64,000 nt of DNA from Paenibacillus cellulositrophicus (GCF_009363095.1 NZ_CP045295.1:3095501-3159500); one strand, 5' to 3'. Counted from the first letter of the stretch, positions 52,842-62,634 are shown. Numbers and translations: made by a program. Notes: a model not told the origin generated them from the sequence alone.

Positions 52842-54697
52842 TGCCGATCCCCGCTTTCCTCGTTATTTGGCTCAAACTCGAAAGTGACGGCAACCCGGAT
52901 GGAGGGCTCCGGCTTCCGGACCGTCAAATCGATCGTGTACCATTCGGCTTCACATCCGTCATGGTCCATAAACATCCGCCGGGTGATCTCCGGCGAGAGC
53001 ATCCCGCCGTCATAATGTATGATCAGCTTCAGTCCCTGCTCTCCTGATCCTTGGAGCTCGATCCGGTCCCCCGCAAGCCGCGGCCGGACGCGGGTGACAA
53101 AACGCTCCACCACCGAGCTTGGCGCTCCTGCAAACCGGTACTCGTCGGTCAGCGCCAGACTCGGCAGCTCCCCCTGCATCTCCCAGCGGAGCGCGCGGTG
53201 CAGGCCTTCCAGCCCCGCGTACCGATAGGCTTGCGTGAGGTCCACGCCAAACACAGCTCCAGCCTCATCGGCATAAGCCTCCTCAACCACCGCCCGGCTG
53301 TCCACTCCTTCGGCCTGATACTGGCCGCCGACGATCGGCACGCTGTGCCCCTGCGAGCCGTTGCAGTCGTAGGTGTAGCGCTCCGGTCCGAAATACGACT
53401 TCGTGTATTCCCCGCTGCCAAGGTCGGCGAGGAAAAACTCGCCGTCCCCGTACAGCATAAACTGCCCGAGGTCGTTATGGTTGTGGGGCTCGGCGTTATG
53501 CCCGCCTTTGGCTGCAAAGCCGAACGCGCAGCTGGGGCCGGCATGCCGCCAGATGAGCCACTGTGCGTCGGGCAGGTAGCCGAAGAACGGCCCCCACTCG
53601 CTCTGGGCCGGCTCCCCGCTCCGCCACAGCAGATTCCGGATGGCCGGCGCCCAGCGGCTGCAGTGATCCTCCGTAAACGCAGCCCGGAGGCGGGCCGGCG
53701 GCCGCTGGAACTCGGGATACAGGCCGGCCAAATAATCCGACAGCCCCGGCTGAATGCTGCCGCTCGGCCTGGAGTCGGAGAAGTTCGCCACCGCGCTTCC
53801 GCCAAGAAAGCATTTTTGCTGAAACAGCGCGATGCGGCGGACCTTGTCGCTGGCGAACCAGTCCAGCCGTCCACGGGACCGCTTCCGGAGCAAAACGGCG
53901 TAATACGTAAAATAACCGAATCCGTAATTCCAGTACCCGAGCCCCTCCTGACAGGCACCGTCTTCACCGAACCCCGTCAGGTAGCAGTTCATGCTTCTCT
54001 CCGCCTTCGCCAGAACGGCCGCCAAACGGTCCGCATCCTCCATCAGCAGCAGCGCCGCCGCGCCGATCGATCCGGCGCACACAGCGGACCAGTTATGTAC
54101 GGCCGACTCCCAGTGAAACTCCCGGGCCAAATACGGCTCGAACAGGCGGCGATGCACTTCATCCCGAATTCGGCTCCGGATCAGGGGCGGCAGATCGTCG
54201 CCCGCCAGGTACAGAAGCTCGCTGAGCGCAAATCCGGTTTCAGCGCTGAACAAATCGATCTCGCCTCCGGCGTCGCCTTCTCCCAGGTGGGCGGGGAGAC
54301 ACCAGGTATACTCCTCCAAAATAAGCCACAGCGTATCGCACAGAGCCTCGCGGTATTCATTCCGCTCAGGCTCAAGCATCGTCAGAATCGCGAAGGTGTT
54401 CAGCCGGCGCCGCCGCTCGAAATACACCCGCTCATACCCAAGCCGGCGCCCGGTACGGGCAAAGTCGGCATACAGCGAGTACGTTAATACAGGCAGCGGC
54501 AGTCCAAGCAGCCGCTGACCTTCCGCCTGAATTTCACGCCGGTCCGCTTCATACAGGTCCGAGGTCCGGACCTTCTGCCAGAAACGGGCCGCGTCGCCGT
54601 CCGGATAATACAGGTCCAGCCCGGCGGGAGCCATGTCATGAGCCACTTCCTTCAGGAACGGACTTCCTTGCTCATGACGGGATGATGATTCCAGCAA
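52838..54697 (-). CDS. Heparinase II/III family protein (probable polysaccharide lyase)
   Basis: Large intracellular protein of about 619 residues: an alpha/alpha toroid in the first 350 residues (FHWESAVHNWSAVCAGSIG, GCQ-like ACQEGLGYWNYGFGYF) and a beta-sandwich with AEPHNHNDLGQFMLYGDGEFFLADLG, the conserved His/Asn region of heparinase II/III enzymes. Substrate cannot be named; partner GH88 argues for a uronate-containing glycan. AGGAGG lies eight bases before a TTG at 54697, preferred to the open frame start at 54727. Confidence 0.9.
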   Translation of the reverse strand: MLESSSRHEQGSPFLKEVAHDMAPAGLDLYYPDGDAARFWQKVRTSDLYEADRREIQAEGQRLLGLPLPVLTYSLYADFARTGRRLGYERVYFERRRRLNTFAILTMLEPERNEYREALCDTLWLILEEYTWCLPAHLGEGDAGGEIDLFSAETGFALSELLYLAGDDLPPLIRSRIRDEVHRRLFEPYLAREFHWESAVHNWSAVCAGSIGAAALLLMEDADRLAAVLAKAERSMNCYLTGFGEDGACQEGLGYWNYGFGYFTYYAVLLRKRSRGRLDWFASDKVRRIALFQQKCFLGGSAVANFSDSRPSGSIQPGLSDYLAGLYPEFQRPPARLRAAFTEDHCSRWAPAIRNLLWRSGEPAQSEWGPFFGYLPDAQWLIWRHAGPSCAFGFAAKGGHNAEPHNHNDLGQFMLYGDGEFFLADLGSGEYTKSYFGPERYTYDCNGSQGHSVPIVGGQYQAEGVDSRAVVEEAYADEAGAVFGVDLTQAYRYAGLEGLHRALRWEMQGELPSLALTDEYRFAGAPSSVVERFVTRVRPRLAGDRIELQGSGEQGLKLIIHYDGGMLSPEITRRMFMDHDGCEAEWYTIDLTVRKPEPSIRVAVTFEFEPNNEESGDRQ

Positions 54698-54730
54698 TTG
54701 CGAATCCTCCTCTCTTATGCGGTCCAAGCC

Positions 54731-56380
54731 TCACCGCAGCCGGCTCCGGTATTCGACCGGGGTCACGCCGGCATAAGATTTGAATGTCTTAATGAAATAG
54801 CTTTGATTGTCATAGCCCAGCTGCTCGCAAATCTCCCCGACGTTCGCTCCCGTCCGGTCCAGCAGCTCCTGGGCCCGCATCATTTTGAGCCGGGTCACGT
54901 ATTCGATAAAGGTGCTGCCCGTCTCCTTCTTGAACAGCCGGCAGAAGTAGCTGGTGTTCATGTGAAGGTGCTCCGCCACCTCGTCCAGCGAAATCCGGCT
55001 GTGCAGCCGCCGCGTGACGTACACGCAGGCTTCGGTAATCTCGGGCCGTCTGCCGGACTTATGTCCGCCAAAATCGGTCGCCGCCCACGACTCCAAATGC
55101 CCGTTCAGCCAGGCATGAAGATCCGCAAGCGAATCGATGTCCGCGATTTCCTTATTGAGCGTATCCGCGGAAGATGCCGTCGAAACGGAAGGGATGGCTT
55201 GAAGCTTCAGCTTCAAATCGAGCAGCAGCTTGAGGACCCAATCCTTCACCGTCTCCGGCGGATACCGCTCCTTGCGGATCCTCGCCATCCAAGCAGCCGT
55301 CGCCGACCGGATCGCCTGCGGCTCCCGGTCCAGCAAGGCCCCGCGCAGCTCGCCAAGTGCCTCATCGTAGAAGCTGAACAGGTCCCGCGGCGGCAGGTCA
55401 TCCTCTTCCGGCTCCGGCTCCGGCTCCTGCTTCGACCTTGATACGCGCAGCTTCACCGTCTCTCCGGGTTCCAGATAGAAACGCAGCCCGCCCGAGGCCA
55501 GCAGACCGCCGAGCGCCTGCTTCAAGCTCTCCGGCGAAGCGCAGGGCTCGCCGATGCACAGCGACATGTCAACCTTAAGTACTTTTCGCAGCGCGGACTG
55601 GATTTCCTTCAGCATCTGCGCCGTTTCCTCATATAAATTCCGATGAAGCCCCGGCTTGCCGGAGAAAAACAGCAGCCAGGTTCTGGCATCGTAACCCGCG
55701 TGTACCCCGCATGGTGCAAAGTTCTCCAGCACTTCCTTCATGACGTTGCCGACGGCAAAGCGCAGCGTTTGATCCGAGAAGAAGCGGTATTTCACCTGCC
55801 GGTAGTTCTCCAGAAATCCGGCGACCGGCAGGGTGTGCTCGCCTTCCCGGAGCAGGCCGTACTCCGCCGCTTCCTTCCTCCAGTTCTCCGGGGACAGCAG
55901 GGGCAGATCGATGAGGTTTTTCAGGCTCTGTTCCTTCCGCAGCTCCTTCGCCTCATCATACATGCGCTTCATCCGGCTGTGCTCCCATCCGGCCTGCTTC
56001 TCCTCATCCATCGCCTGCTTGAACCGGGTGAGCCGCTGTACCAGATCCTCCGGGTCAAGGGTGTCCTTCAGCAGGTAGTCCTGTACGTTCAGACGGACGG
56101 CCTGCTGCGCATACTGAAACTCGCTGTGACAGGACAAAATGGCGATTCGCACGGCGGGATTCAGCTCCCGGATGCGTCCCGACAGCTCCAAGCCGTCCAT
56201 CTTGGGCATCCCGATATCCGTAATGAGAATATCCGGGGTCTGGCGCTGGGCCTGCTCCCAGGCGCTCCATCCGTTCTCGTGGGTGGACATCAGCCTCAGC
56301 CCGAGCTCCTCCCAGCGGATCGTCTCCGACAGCAGCTCAATCACGGGGTAATCATCGTCGGCCAGCATGACATTATACAT
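54731..56380 (-). CDS. AraC-type response regulator, YesN-like
   Basis: Transcription activator of 549 residues: receiver domain with ADDD near the start and phosphorylated Asp55 in ITDIGMPKMDG; long linker; C-terminal AraC double helix-turn-helix (about 450-549) with ISLDEVAEHLHMNTSYFCRLFK and VGEICEQLGYDNQSYF. Pairs with the YesM kinase, whose gene overlaps by eight bases. AAGGAGG lies nine bases before ATG 56380. Expected to activate the transport and hydrolase genes. Confidence 0.95.
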   Translation of the reverse strand: MYNVMLADDDYPVIELLSETIRWEELGLRLMSTHENGWSAWEQAQRQTPDILITDIGMPKMDGLELSGRIRELNPAVRIAILSCHSEFQYAQQAVRLNVQDYLLKDTLDPEDLVQRLTRFKQAMDEEKQAGWEHSRMKRMYDEAKELRKEQSLKNLIDLPLLSPENWRKEAAEYGLLREGEHTLPVAGFLENYRQVKYRFFSDQTLRFAVGNVMKEVLENFAPCGVHAGYDARTWLLFFSGKPGLHRNLYEETAQMLKEIQSALRKVLKVDMSLCIGEPCASPESLKQALGGLLASGGLRFYLEPGETVKLRVSRSKQEPEPEPEEDDLPPRDLFSFYDEALGELRGALLDREPQAIRSATAAWMARIRKERYPPETVKDWVLKLLLDLKLKLQAIPSVSTASSADTLNKEIADIDSLADLHAWLNGHLESWAATDFGGHKSGRRPEITEACVYVTRRLHSRISLDEVAEHLHMNTSYFCRLFKKETGSTFIEYVTRLKMMRAQELLDRTGANVGEICEQLGYDNQSYFIKTFKSYAGVTPVEYRSRLR

Positions 56381-58178
56381 CCCGCAGCCCCTCCTTCCGT
56401 GGAATATGCATTTCAATCACGGTTCCGGCCCCCGGCTCGCTGTTCACGCAAGCCTGGAATCCATCGCCAAACATCATGTTCATCCGCTCCGCCACATTAG
56501 GCAGGCCAATGCCTGAAAAGGAGCCGCTTGACGGCGAAGGCTCCGCTTCATAGGCGGCTCCGTTCAGGATCCGCATCAGCTCCTGCCTCCGCTCCTCTTC
56601 CATTCCCGCGCCGTCGTCAGCGACCGTCAGAATGATCCGCTCCGCCTCCGTCACCGCCCGGATCGATATCGTGCCCGCCTGGCGACTCAGCCCATGAATC
56701 ATCGCATTCTCGACCAGGGGCTGCAGGAAGAAGCGCGGCACTTTGATCAGAAACGCTTCCGGGTCAATATCCAGCTGCAGCACGGCCTCCTCCTTCTGCC
56801 GCAGGTTCATCAGAGCGACGTAATGGGAAATCAAGTCGATCTCCTCGTGCAGCAAAATTTCGTCGTCCTCGCGGCTGATCGTCATGCGGAGCAGGACCGA
56901 CAGCGAGCCGATCATTTTGGCGCTCTCCGGATCGCCGCGCTTCATCACCTTCATCCGGATGGAATTTAACACGTTGAACAAAAAATGGGGATGAATCTGC
57001 GCCTGCAGCATTTTAAGCTCGGCCCTTCGCTTGCGGGCCTGGTGGTCCGACACCTCGGCGATCATCTCTTTGACCCGGTCCAGCATCTGGTCGAATAACA
57101 GTCCGAGCCGCCCAATCTCATCGTTGCCGGCCACGCCTGAGCGCACGTCCAGGTTGCCGCGCTGCACCGCGTTCGTTACCTTGCCAAGCCGGACGAGCGG
57201 CGTCGTGAACCTGCGCACCAGCACGATCAGCAGCAGAAGGAAGATGAAGAACGAGATCATTTCGAACAGAAATACTTTGCTGAAGATGGCATTCAGGTCC
57301 ACGATTGCGTCCCGATACGGCTGCATCAGCACGAGATGCCAGCCGTTCATCGGAATCTCCTGCTCCACCATCAGGAACTTCTCCCCATCGATCCGTTCAA
57401 TCGAATACGGCTTGTTTCCCTCGTTCAGATCAGCATAAGCAAACTTCCTGCCGATTTGGCCGGCCGGTCCCGATACGATCGTGCCCGAGCCGTCGACCAT
57501 CAGCACCCGGTTTCCTTTGGAGAGCCGGTCAAAGATGCCGCTGACCTGATCCTCCACCCAAGACACCACCACATAGCCGTAAATTTCCGAATTGGCCAGC
57601 CGCAGCGACCGGGCAATGGACAGCTGATAGGGGTGATCGGCTTGATCCTGCACATAGACGGTTCGCTCAGGCCCGGTCCAATAAGATTCCAGCCCCCTCA
57701 GCTCCTTCATCTGCCTGAACCAGGGCTGCCGGGTCAGGTCCGGCGGATTGTAATCGCTTACGGAATAATTCATGTAATACGCCCCGTTTGTCAGCAGCAC
57801 GGTCACATACGTCTGCTCGCCGACCACCGTCAGGCTGTCGAGCTGCTCCAGCACCCGGTTCGCCTCGGTGAACCGGCGGTACGGATCTTTCTCCTCGTTG
57901 CCTGAGGCGACTTGCTTGAAGTACGTATTCAAACCAGAATTGACCTGAATGTAGTTGGCAATGTTCAGCTTGCTGGACAGCAGGTTCGTGACGGATCCGG
58001 CCACCAGCTGCAGCGAATCCCTTGCGTTCGATACGGCCTGCCGCTTCACCGCCTCCCGCGATAAGCCGTTGTATACGATCAGGCTGATGACCGCGGGAAC
58101 GACAATGCAGACAATCGACGCGAAAATGAGCTTGTGGCGAATCGAGCGCAGCGCCAAGTGCCGCAGCCGGTTGATCAT
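56373..58178 (-). CDS. Sensor histidine kinase, YesM-like
   Basis: Kinase of 601 residues. Two membrane helices flank a large outside dCache-like domain (about 40-290), followed by HAMP, then the HisKA_YesM part with phospho-His in QIHPHFLFNVLNSI, N region LVENAMIHG, and ATP boxes DDGAGM and GIGLPNV. It senses the extracellular sugar, often through the binding lipoprotein encoded upstream. GGGGGGA lies before ATG 58178. Confidence 0.95.
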   Translation of the reverse strand: MINRLRHLALRSIRHKLIFASIVCIVVPAVISLIVYNGLSREAVKRQAVSNARDSLQLVAGSVTNLLSSKLNIANYIQVNSGLNTYFKQVASGNEEKDPYRRFTEANRVLEQLDSLTVVGEQTYVTVLLTNGAYYMNYSVSDYNPPDLTRQPWFRQMKELRGLESYWTGPERTVYVQDQADHPYQLSIARSLRLANSEIYGYVVVSWVEDQVSGIFDRLSKGNRVLMVDGSGTIVSGPAGQIGRKFAYADLNEGNKPYSIERIDGEKFLMVEQEIPMNGWHLVLMQPYRDAIVDLNAIFSKVFLFEMISFFIFLLLLIVLVRRFTTPLVRLGKVTNAVQRGNLDVRSGVAGNDEIGRLGLLFDQMLDRVKEMIAEVSDHQARKRRAELKMLQAQIHPHFLFNVLNSIRMKVMKRGDPESAKMIGSLSVLLRMTISREDDEILLHEEIDLISHYVALMNLRQKEEAVLQLDIDPEAFLIKVPRFFLQPLVENAMIHGLSRQAGTISIRAVTEAERIILTVADDGAGMEEERRQELMRILNGAAYEAEPSPSSGSFSGIGLPNVAERMNMMFGDGFQACVNSEPGAGTVIEMHIPRKEGLRDV

Positions 58179-58197
58179 GATGGTCCCCCCAGGGTAC

Positions 58198-58226
58198 AAA
58201 AAAGGGACGAAATCGCCGTCCCCCGT
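58198..58226 (-). terminator. Terminator after the binding-protein gene
   Basis: GGGAC and GTCCC arms with C-rich extension; TTTTTT on the minus strand. It sits just before the YesM start, so only part of the upstream transcript reads into yesM. Confidence 0.78.
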
Positions 58227-58249
58227 TTTTGGATCATATTATACCAAAA

Positions 58250-59641
58250 TTATTTTTGGTTGGATTCGATGATTTTGTTCACGCGCTCCTGCGAGTTTTT
58301 CACCGTCGCATCGATATCCTGGTTGCCGAGGATCAGCTTCTCGTATTCCTCGTTGACCGCTTTGAACACTTCGGCCTGGTAGGAGGCCGGCGGTACGATC
58401 GCTGATGCTTTCGAGGCGACCAGCGTGTCGACCAATGACTTCTTGTCGACCTTCTCCGGGGTTTTCGTGCCGGCGAGGATTGTATCGATGATCTGCTCCA
58501 CCTGGTCGCTCTTCACCTGGCTCCAGGCCGGAATATTTTTACCTTGGACCGTCTGCCCTTCGGTCGTGTACCAGCGCACGAACTTGTAGGCTTCTTCCTT
58601 ATGCTTGGACTTGGCAGCGACGGCGACATAATCGGTCGTGACCGGGGTGATACCCGTGGGATCGCCCTCTTTGTTTTTCGGGAACGGCGCCACGGCGACG
58701 TTAAACTCCAGCGGCACCTTATCCGTCCCGCCGATTTCGGTATTCATCCAGCTGCCGATCACGATCATGCTCGCCGATTGGTTAAAAAACTGCGTCCGGT
58801 AATTGAGCTTCTGCGAAATCATATCGGTATACGGAACAGAGGACTGGTCTTCCTTCTCCATTTTCAGCCGTAACTCAAGTGTCGCCCGGAAATTGGGATC
58901 ATCCAGATTCGAGGAGCCGTCGGCCTTGAGAAAGTCAGAGTTTTCCGGCTGATTCTCCATCTTCAGCTTCAGGAACTCCAGCCAGCCCCCGCCCTGCGGG
59001 CCGTGGAAGTACGTGCCGTAGCGCTTGCTTGCGCCTTCGCCCTTGGTGAGCTTTTTCGCATAATCGGCAAACTGGTCCCACGTCCAATCCGTCGGCACGC
59101 TCAGGCCTGCTTCATCCAAATGGTCCTTGTTCAACAGCACATACCATGGGTTGAACTTGCCCGGCAGCGCATACACTTTGCCGTTCAGGCGGGTATCGAC
59201 TTTATAATCCGTCTCTTCCTTATAACCGTCCTTGGCAATGTAGTCGTCCAGCGGTTCCGCCATGCCCAAAGCCACGCGCTGCGCGTATCCGGCCGGATCG
59301 CTGAACATCAGGATGTCCATCTGTGCAGAGGACGCCGCCTCCAGGTCCAGCTTCTTGGAAGCCTCCTGCGTATCGCCTTTTTCGCTGAGCTGCACCAGCT
59401 CGATCGTGACGCCGGGGTTGGCGTCTTCGTAGGCTTTGAGCGTCTTGCTCCAATTGTAAGCTTCCTCGGTTCCATAGGTGTATAATCTCAGGTTGACCTT
59501 GTCCTGGCCGCCGCTTGATCCGCCGGAGCCGGACGCCGCCCCTTCGCTATCCCCTCCGCCGCTGCTTCCCCCGCAGCCTGACAGCAAACTGATCAGCAGC
59601 ATGCCGGCTGCCGCGCCGGTAAGCCATCTTTTTCTCTTCAT
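58250..59641 (-). CDS. Sugar ABC transporter substrate-binding lipoprotein
   Basis: Family 1 extracellular binding protein of 463 residues. Signal with lipobox SLLSGC (Cys23), a Gly/Ser/acidic linker, then NLRLYTYGTEEAYNWSKTLKAYE-type start (in short pieces), YNKDHLDEAG-like LLNKDHLDEAGL, WTWDQFADYAKKLT, and ASMIVIGSWM. Anchored outside the membrane, it delivers oligosaccharide to the permeases. GGGAGGT lies nine bases before ATG. Followed by a terminator, then yesM. Confidence 0.94.
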   Translation of the reverse strand: MKRKRWLTGAAAGMLLISLLSGCGGSSGGGDSEGAASGSGGSSGGQDKVNLRLYTYGTEEAYNWSKTLKAYEDANPGVTIELVQLSEKGDTQEASKKLDLEAASSAQMDILMFSDPAGYAQRVALGMAEPLDDYIAKDGYKEETDYKVDTRLNGKVYALPGKFNPWYVLLNKDHLDEAGLSVPTDWTWDQFADYAKKLTKGEGASKRYGTYFHGPQGGGWLEFLKLKMENQPENSDFLKADGSSNLDDPNFRATLELRLKMEKEDQSSVPYTDMISQKLNYRTQFFNQSASMIVIGSWMNTEIGGTDKVPLEFNVAVAPFPKNKEGDPTGITPVTTDYVAVAAKSKHKEEAYKFVRWYTTEGQTVQGKNIPAWSQVKSDQVEQIIDTILAGTKTPEKVDKKSLVDTLVASKASAIVPPASYQAEVFKAVNEEYEKLILGNQDIDATVKNSQERVNKIIESNQK

Positions 59642-59893
59642 CCCTCAATAACCTCCCTTGGATTATGCTTGCCCGTGAAAATGCTTCTACCGCCAACTAC
59701 CATACGGCTACAGAACACCGGCCTCGGGCCGTATGCCCGCTTTATCTGCCTGCCTCCGTGTGCCTCCATGTGCCTCCGTATGCCCACCGCTTGCCGGCTG
59801 CGTTTTCCCGTATCTGACGCTTTGATTATACCGGGGCCAATCCCCCGGCTCATGACGCTAAATTGACCGTTGATCCTGCTATTTTGACGGATG

Positions 59894-60733
59894 CTAGCCC
59901 TTGACTCCACCGAGGGCAATGCCTGCGATGACGTTTTTTTGCCCAATGATAAAAATCAGCAGCAGCGGGAAAATGGCGGATACCGCCGCGGCCATGATCA
60001 GCGAGTAGAACTCCCCGCTTAAAGACGTAAACTTCTGCATCGCCAGCGGAATCGTAAACAGCCGGTCGCTCCGCAGAAAGATCAGCGGATTCTGGTAATC
60101 GTTCCATGTCCAGATAAAACGCAGAATGGCGTAAGTCGCCACCGCCGGCTTTACGAGCGGCAGCGCGATCGAGGAGAAGATGCGCGGATGGCCCGCGCCG
60201 TCGATTTTCGCCGACTCGATGAATTCCTGATGAATGCCCATAAAGAATTGACGAAGCATGAACGTGCCCAGCACGCTGAAGCTGCCCAGAATGATCAGAC
60301 CAAAGTGGCTGTCAAACAAGCCGATGTTGCGGTATAAAATAAACTGCGGAATCAGGATAGCCTGCCCCGGAATCATGTAGGTGACCAGCACGATCATGAA
60401 CAGCCAGCGCCCGGCGGCAAACTGGATTTTGGAGAAGCCGTAGGCGGCCAGGGCCGACGCCGTGCAGGAGATCAGCGTCGTCAGCACGCTCACCTTGATC
60501 GAATTCCAGTAATAGAGATAAAAAGGATAATCCCCAAACCATACCTCTTTATAATTCGCCACCGCGTTCCATTTCCTTGGGATCCACTGGATCGGGTAGA
60601 CGAAGACGTCCTTTTCGATCTTGAAGGAAGTGACCAGCATCCAGATGAACGGCATCAGAAACAGGATGCTGACCGCCAGCATGACCACGGTGATGACCAG
60701 CCTGCGCCAGTCGGGCCCGGTACGTGTCGTCAT
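59894..60733 (-). CDS. Carbohydrate ABC transporter permease, MalG type
   Basis: Membrane subunit of 279 residues, six helices, EAA loop FIESAKIDGAGHPRIFSSIALPL and the ending GIALGGVKG typical of MalG/AraQ. AAAGGAG lies 11 bases before ATG 60733. It follows the MalF-type gene after 21 bases; 250 bases without a gene separate it from the binding-protein gene, which may have its own promoter. Confidence 0.94.
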   Translation of the reverse strand: MTTRTGPDWRRLVITVVMLAVSILFLMPFIWMLVTSFKIEKDVFVYPIQWIPRKWNAVANYKEVWFGDYPFYLYYWNSIKVSVLTTLISCTASALAAYGFSKIQFAAGRWLFMIVLVTYMIPGQAILIPQFILYRNIGLFDSHFGLIILGSFSVLGTFMLRQFFMGIHQEFIESAKIDGAGHPRIFSSIALPLVKPAVATYAILRFIWTWNDYQNPLIFLRSDRLFTIPLAMQKFTSLSGEFYSLIMAAAVSAIFPLLLIFIIGQKNVIAGIALGGVKG

Positions 60734-60754
60734 TTTCCGCTCAGCTCCTTTCGC

Positions 60755-61702
60755 TTAGTAATTGACCCATTTCTTCTGGGCGGACCACTGTCCGAGTGTA
60801 ATCAGCATGACAAAGGCAAAGAGAACGGCGGCGATCGCCGAAGCGTAGCCCACTTTCAGATTGACGAACGCCGTGTCGTACAGATACCAGACCATCATCG
60901 TCGTGGAGCCCACCGGGCCGCCCTGGGTCATTACTGCGATGATATCGAACACCTTGAACGTTGAAATAATGCCTGTCACCATCAGGAAAAAGGACGTCGG
61001 CGACAGCAGCGGCACCGTAATCCGGGTGAATTTCGTCCAACCGTTCGCGCCGTCGATGTCGGCCGCCTCGTACAGGTCGCGCGGAATCGACTGCAGCCCG
61101 GCGATGTAAATGATCATGTTGAAGCCGATGGAAATCCAGACCGAAATCATCATGATCGACAGCAGTGCAAAATGCGGATCGGCGATCCATTTCGGCGGAT
61201 GGTGCACCCCGATCGATTTGAGCAGTTCGTTGATCGGGCCGTACGAAGGCTGGAACAGCACCTGCCAGACGACGGCGACCGCGACGACGTTCGAAATATA
61301 AGGCATGAAGTAAGCGACCTTGAAGTAGCTCTTCATGTACACGAACCGGTCGATCAAGATGGCGAGCACCATCGAAATGAGCATGTACACCGGCACGGTC
61401 AGCAGAAAGATGACATTATTGCGGACCGATTTAATAAACATGTCATCATGAAGCAAATTTCGAAAATTTTCAAACCCGACCCATCGGATGCCGTTCCATC
61501 CCTGCACAAAGTTCCAGTCGGCAAATCCGAGCACCATCGTTGCGACGATCGGCACCAGCACGAGGATGAACACCCCGAGCAGCATCGGGCTGACGAACAG
61601 CATTCCCCACAGCGTTTCGCCCCGCTGGAGGGAGCCGCTTTTCCAGGTGCGTTTCCCTATGCCCGGCGGCGCTGCCGCGGCCGTTTCCATTCGTTGTTCC
61701 AA
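60755..61702 (-). CDS. Carbohydrate ABC transporter permease, MalF type
   Basis: Membrane subunit of 315 residues with an extended hydrophilic start, six helices and the EAA loop LYEAADIDGANGWTKFTRITVPLL. First gene of the polysaccharide-use locus. Start is TTG 61702 (GGGGTG six bases upstream); ATG four codons later is an alternative. As for the first importer in this window, no ATPase gene is near. Confidence 0.92.
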   Translation of the reverse strand: MEQRMETAAAAPPGIGKRTWKSGSLQRGETLWGMLFVSPMLLGVFILVLVPIVATMVLGFADWNFVQGWNGIRWVGFENFRNLLHDDMFIKSVRNNVIFLLTVPVYMLISMVLAILIDRFVYMKSYFKVAYFMPYISNVVAVAVVWQVLFQPSYGPINELLKSIGVHHPPKWIADPHFALLSIMMISVWISIGFNMIIYIAGLQSIPRDLYEAADIDGANGWTKFTRITVPLLSPTSFFLMVTGIISTFKVFDIIAVMTQGGPVGSTTMMVWYLYDTAFVNLKVGYASAIAAVLFAFVMLITLGQWSAQKKWVNY

Positions 61703-61762
61703 GCTCTACACCCCGTTTCTTCTGCATTCCTTAAAGCCTGATTTGATTAAAAGAAAAACGTC

Positions 61763-61798
61763 TATCGAGGTACCCTCAAAGAAGACAGACCGCGTTTA
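61763..61798. repeat. Dispersed 36-base intergenic repeat, copy 2
   Basis: Thirty-two of 36 bases match 35261-35296. Located about 60 bases upstream of the first permease gene of the polysaccharide locus. Confidence 0.85.
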
Positions 61799-61861
61799 GC
61801 GGAAGTTTTTCTTGCAATATCAGGAAGCAATGGCTCTGGATTTTATACTTGATATTATAAA

Positions 61862-61895
61862 AAAAATACCGTCAGCAGCTTTGACGGTATTTTGA
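61862..61895. terminator. Terminator of the small gene at 61923
   Basis: ATACCGTCA and TGACGGTAT form a nine-base stem with A-run on the left and T-run on the right, so it can act on both strands. Confidence 0.85.
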
Positions 61896-61922
61896 TCATA
61901 TTCACGCTAATTTTTACTTTTT

Positions 61923-62066
61923 TCATTCGGTGAGGGACTCGCTGTCCTTCCCGCGGAGCGATTCGTTATGCTTCCGGATGCGCTCCTGCCTTTCCCGGCG
62001 CTGGTTCTCCAGCAGCTCGCGCTGATTCATCAGCACGACACCACCTCTGCCGCCTACAGATGACAT
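61923..62066 (-). CDS. Small charged protein of unknown function (47 residues)
   Basis: Short open frame with good support: ATG 62066 has AAAGGTG seven bases upstream and a terminator lies 30 bases after the stop. The protein starts with a Gly-rich MSSVGGRGGVVL and continues as a very charged helix (ELLENQRRERQERIRKHNESLRG). No family recognised. A shorter start at the internal ATG (35 residues) is possible but lacks a good site. Confidence 0.65.
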   Translation of the reverse strand: MSSVGGRGGVVLMNQRELLENQRRERQERIRKHNESLRGKDSESLTE

Positions 62067-62138
62067 CCCCAGTCACCTTTACTCCGGCATCCGATTATGC
62101 TGTACTACGTACTATGGAATCACAAGGAGAGAAACTTG

Positions 62139-62609
62139 ATGAATTCAGACCGTTCCCCCTTTATCTCGTCCAGGCTCAAATCGGGGCTGTACGCCCTGAA
62201 CAAGCTCGCATCGGCCGGCTTAACGCTGCTCCTGCTGGTGATACTCTCCGGCATGCTGCCCCTTCAGGATCAGCTTCCTATGGCATCGGACACTGATCTG
62301 CCCATTCCCTTGTCCTACTGGGTCTACGGTTATGCGATGACCGCCTCCATTCTGGCGGATTTTGTGCTGTACGTGCTGCCTCCCCTGTCCAGGGACAAAC
62401 AAATCTCGATCTACGCGGCGGCCGGTTTTCTGTGCTTCTATGCGCTGTATGTACATGACGCCGCAGGAACGGACCATATCGCCTCCACGGTGGCGGGCAT
62501 GTGTACGGTGCTGCTGTTTTACGTCGGGAAAAAGCTGTTTGTACGCGATTCGCTCATCACGCTGATTTTCGCCCTGCTGGTTCCCCTGCTCTGCTGGGGC
62601 TTTCTGTAG
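62139..62609 (+). CDS. Small integral membrane protein of unknown function
   Basis: Membrane protein of 156 residues with four or five hydrophobic helices: LNKLASAGLTLLLLVILSG, YWVYGYAMTASILADFVLYVL, ISIYAAAGFLCFYALYV, TVAGMCTVLLFYVGKKL, LITLIFALLVPLLCWGFL. No catalytic motif and no known family. AAGGAGA lies eight bases before ATG 62139. Converges with the nnr gene at a distance of 25 bases, with no clear terminator. Confidence 0.85.
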   Translation: MNSDRSPFISSRLKSGLYALNKLASAGLTLLLLVILSGMLPLQDQLPMASDTDLPIPLSYWVYGYAMTASILADFVLYVLPPLSRDKQISIYAAAGFLCFYALYVHDAAGTDHIASTVAGMCTVLLFYVGKKLFVRDSLITLIFALLVPLLCWGFL

Positions 62610-62634
62610 CCACCGCTTTTGCGGCTCCGGCCGG

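Noticed and set aside
53051..54487. Long plus-strand open frame opposite the heparinase-like gene
   Set aside because: Shadow of a real gene; no start site or motif.
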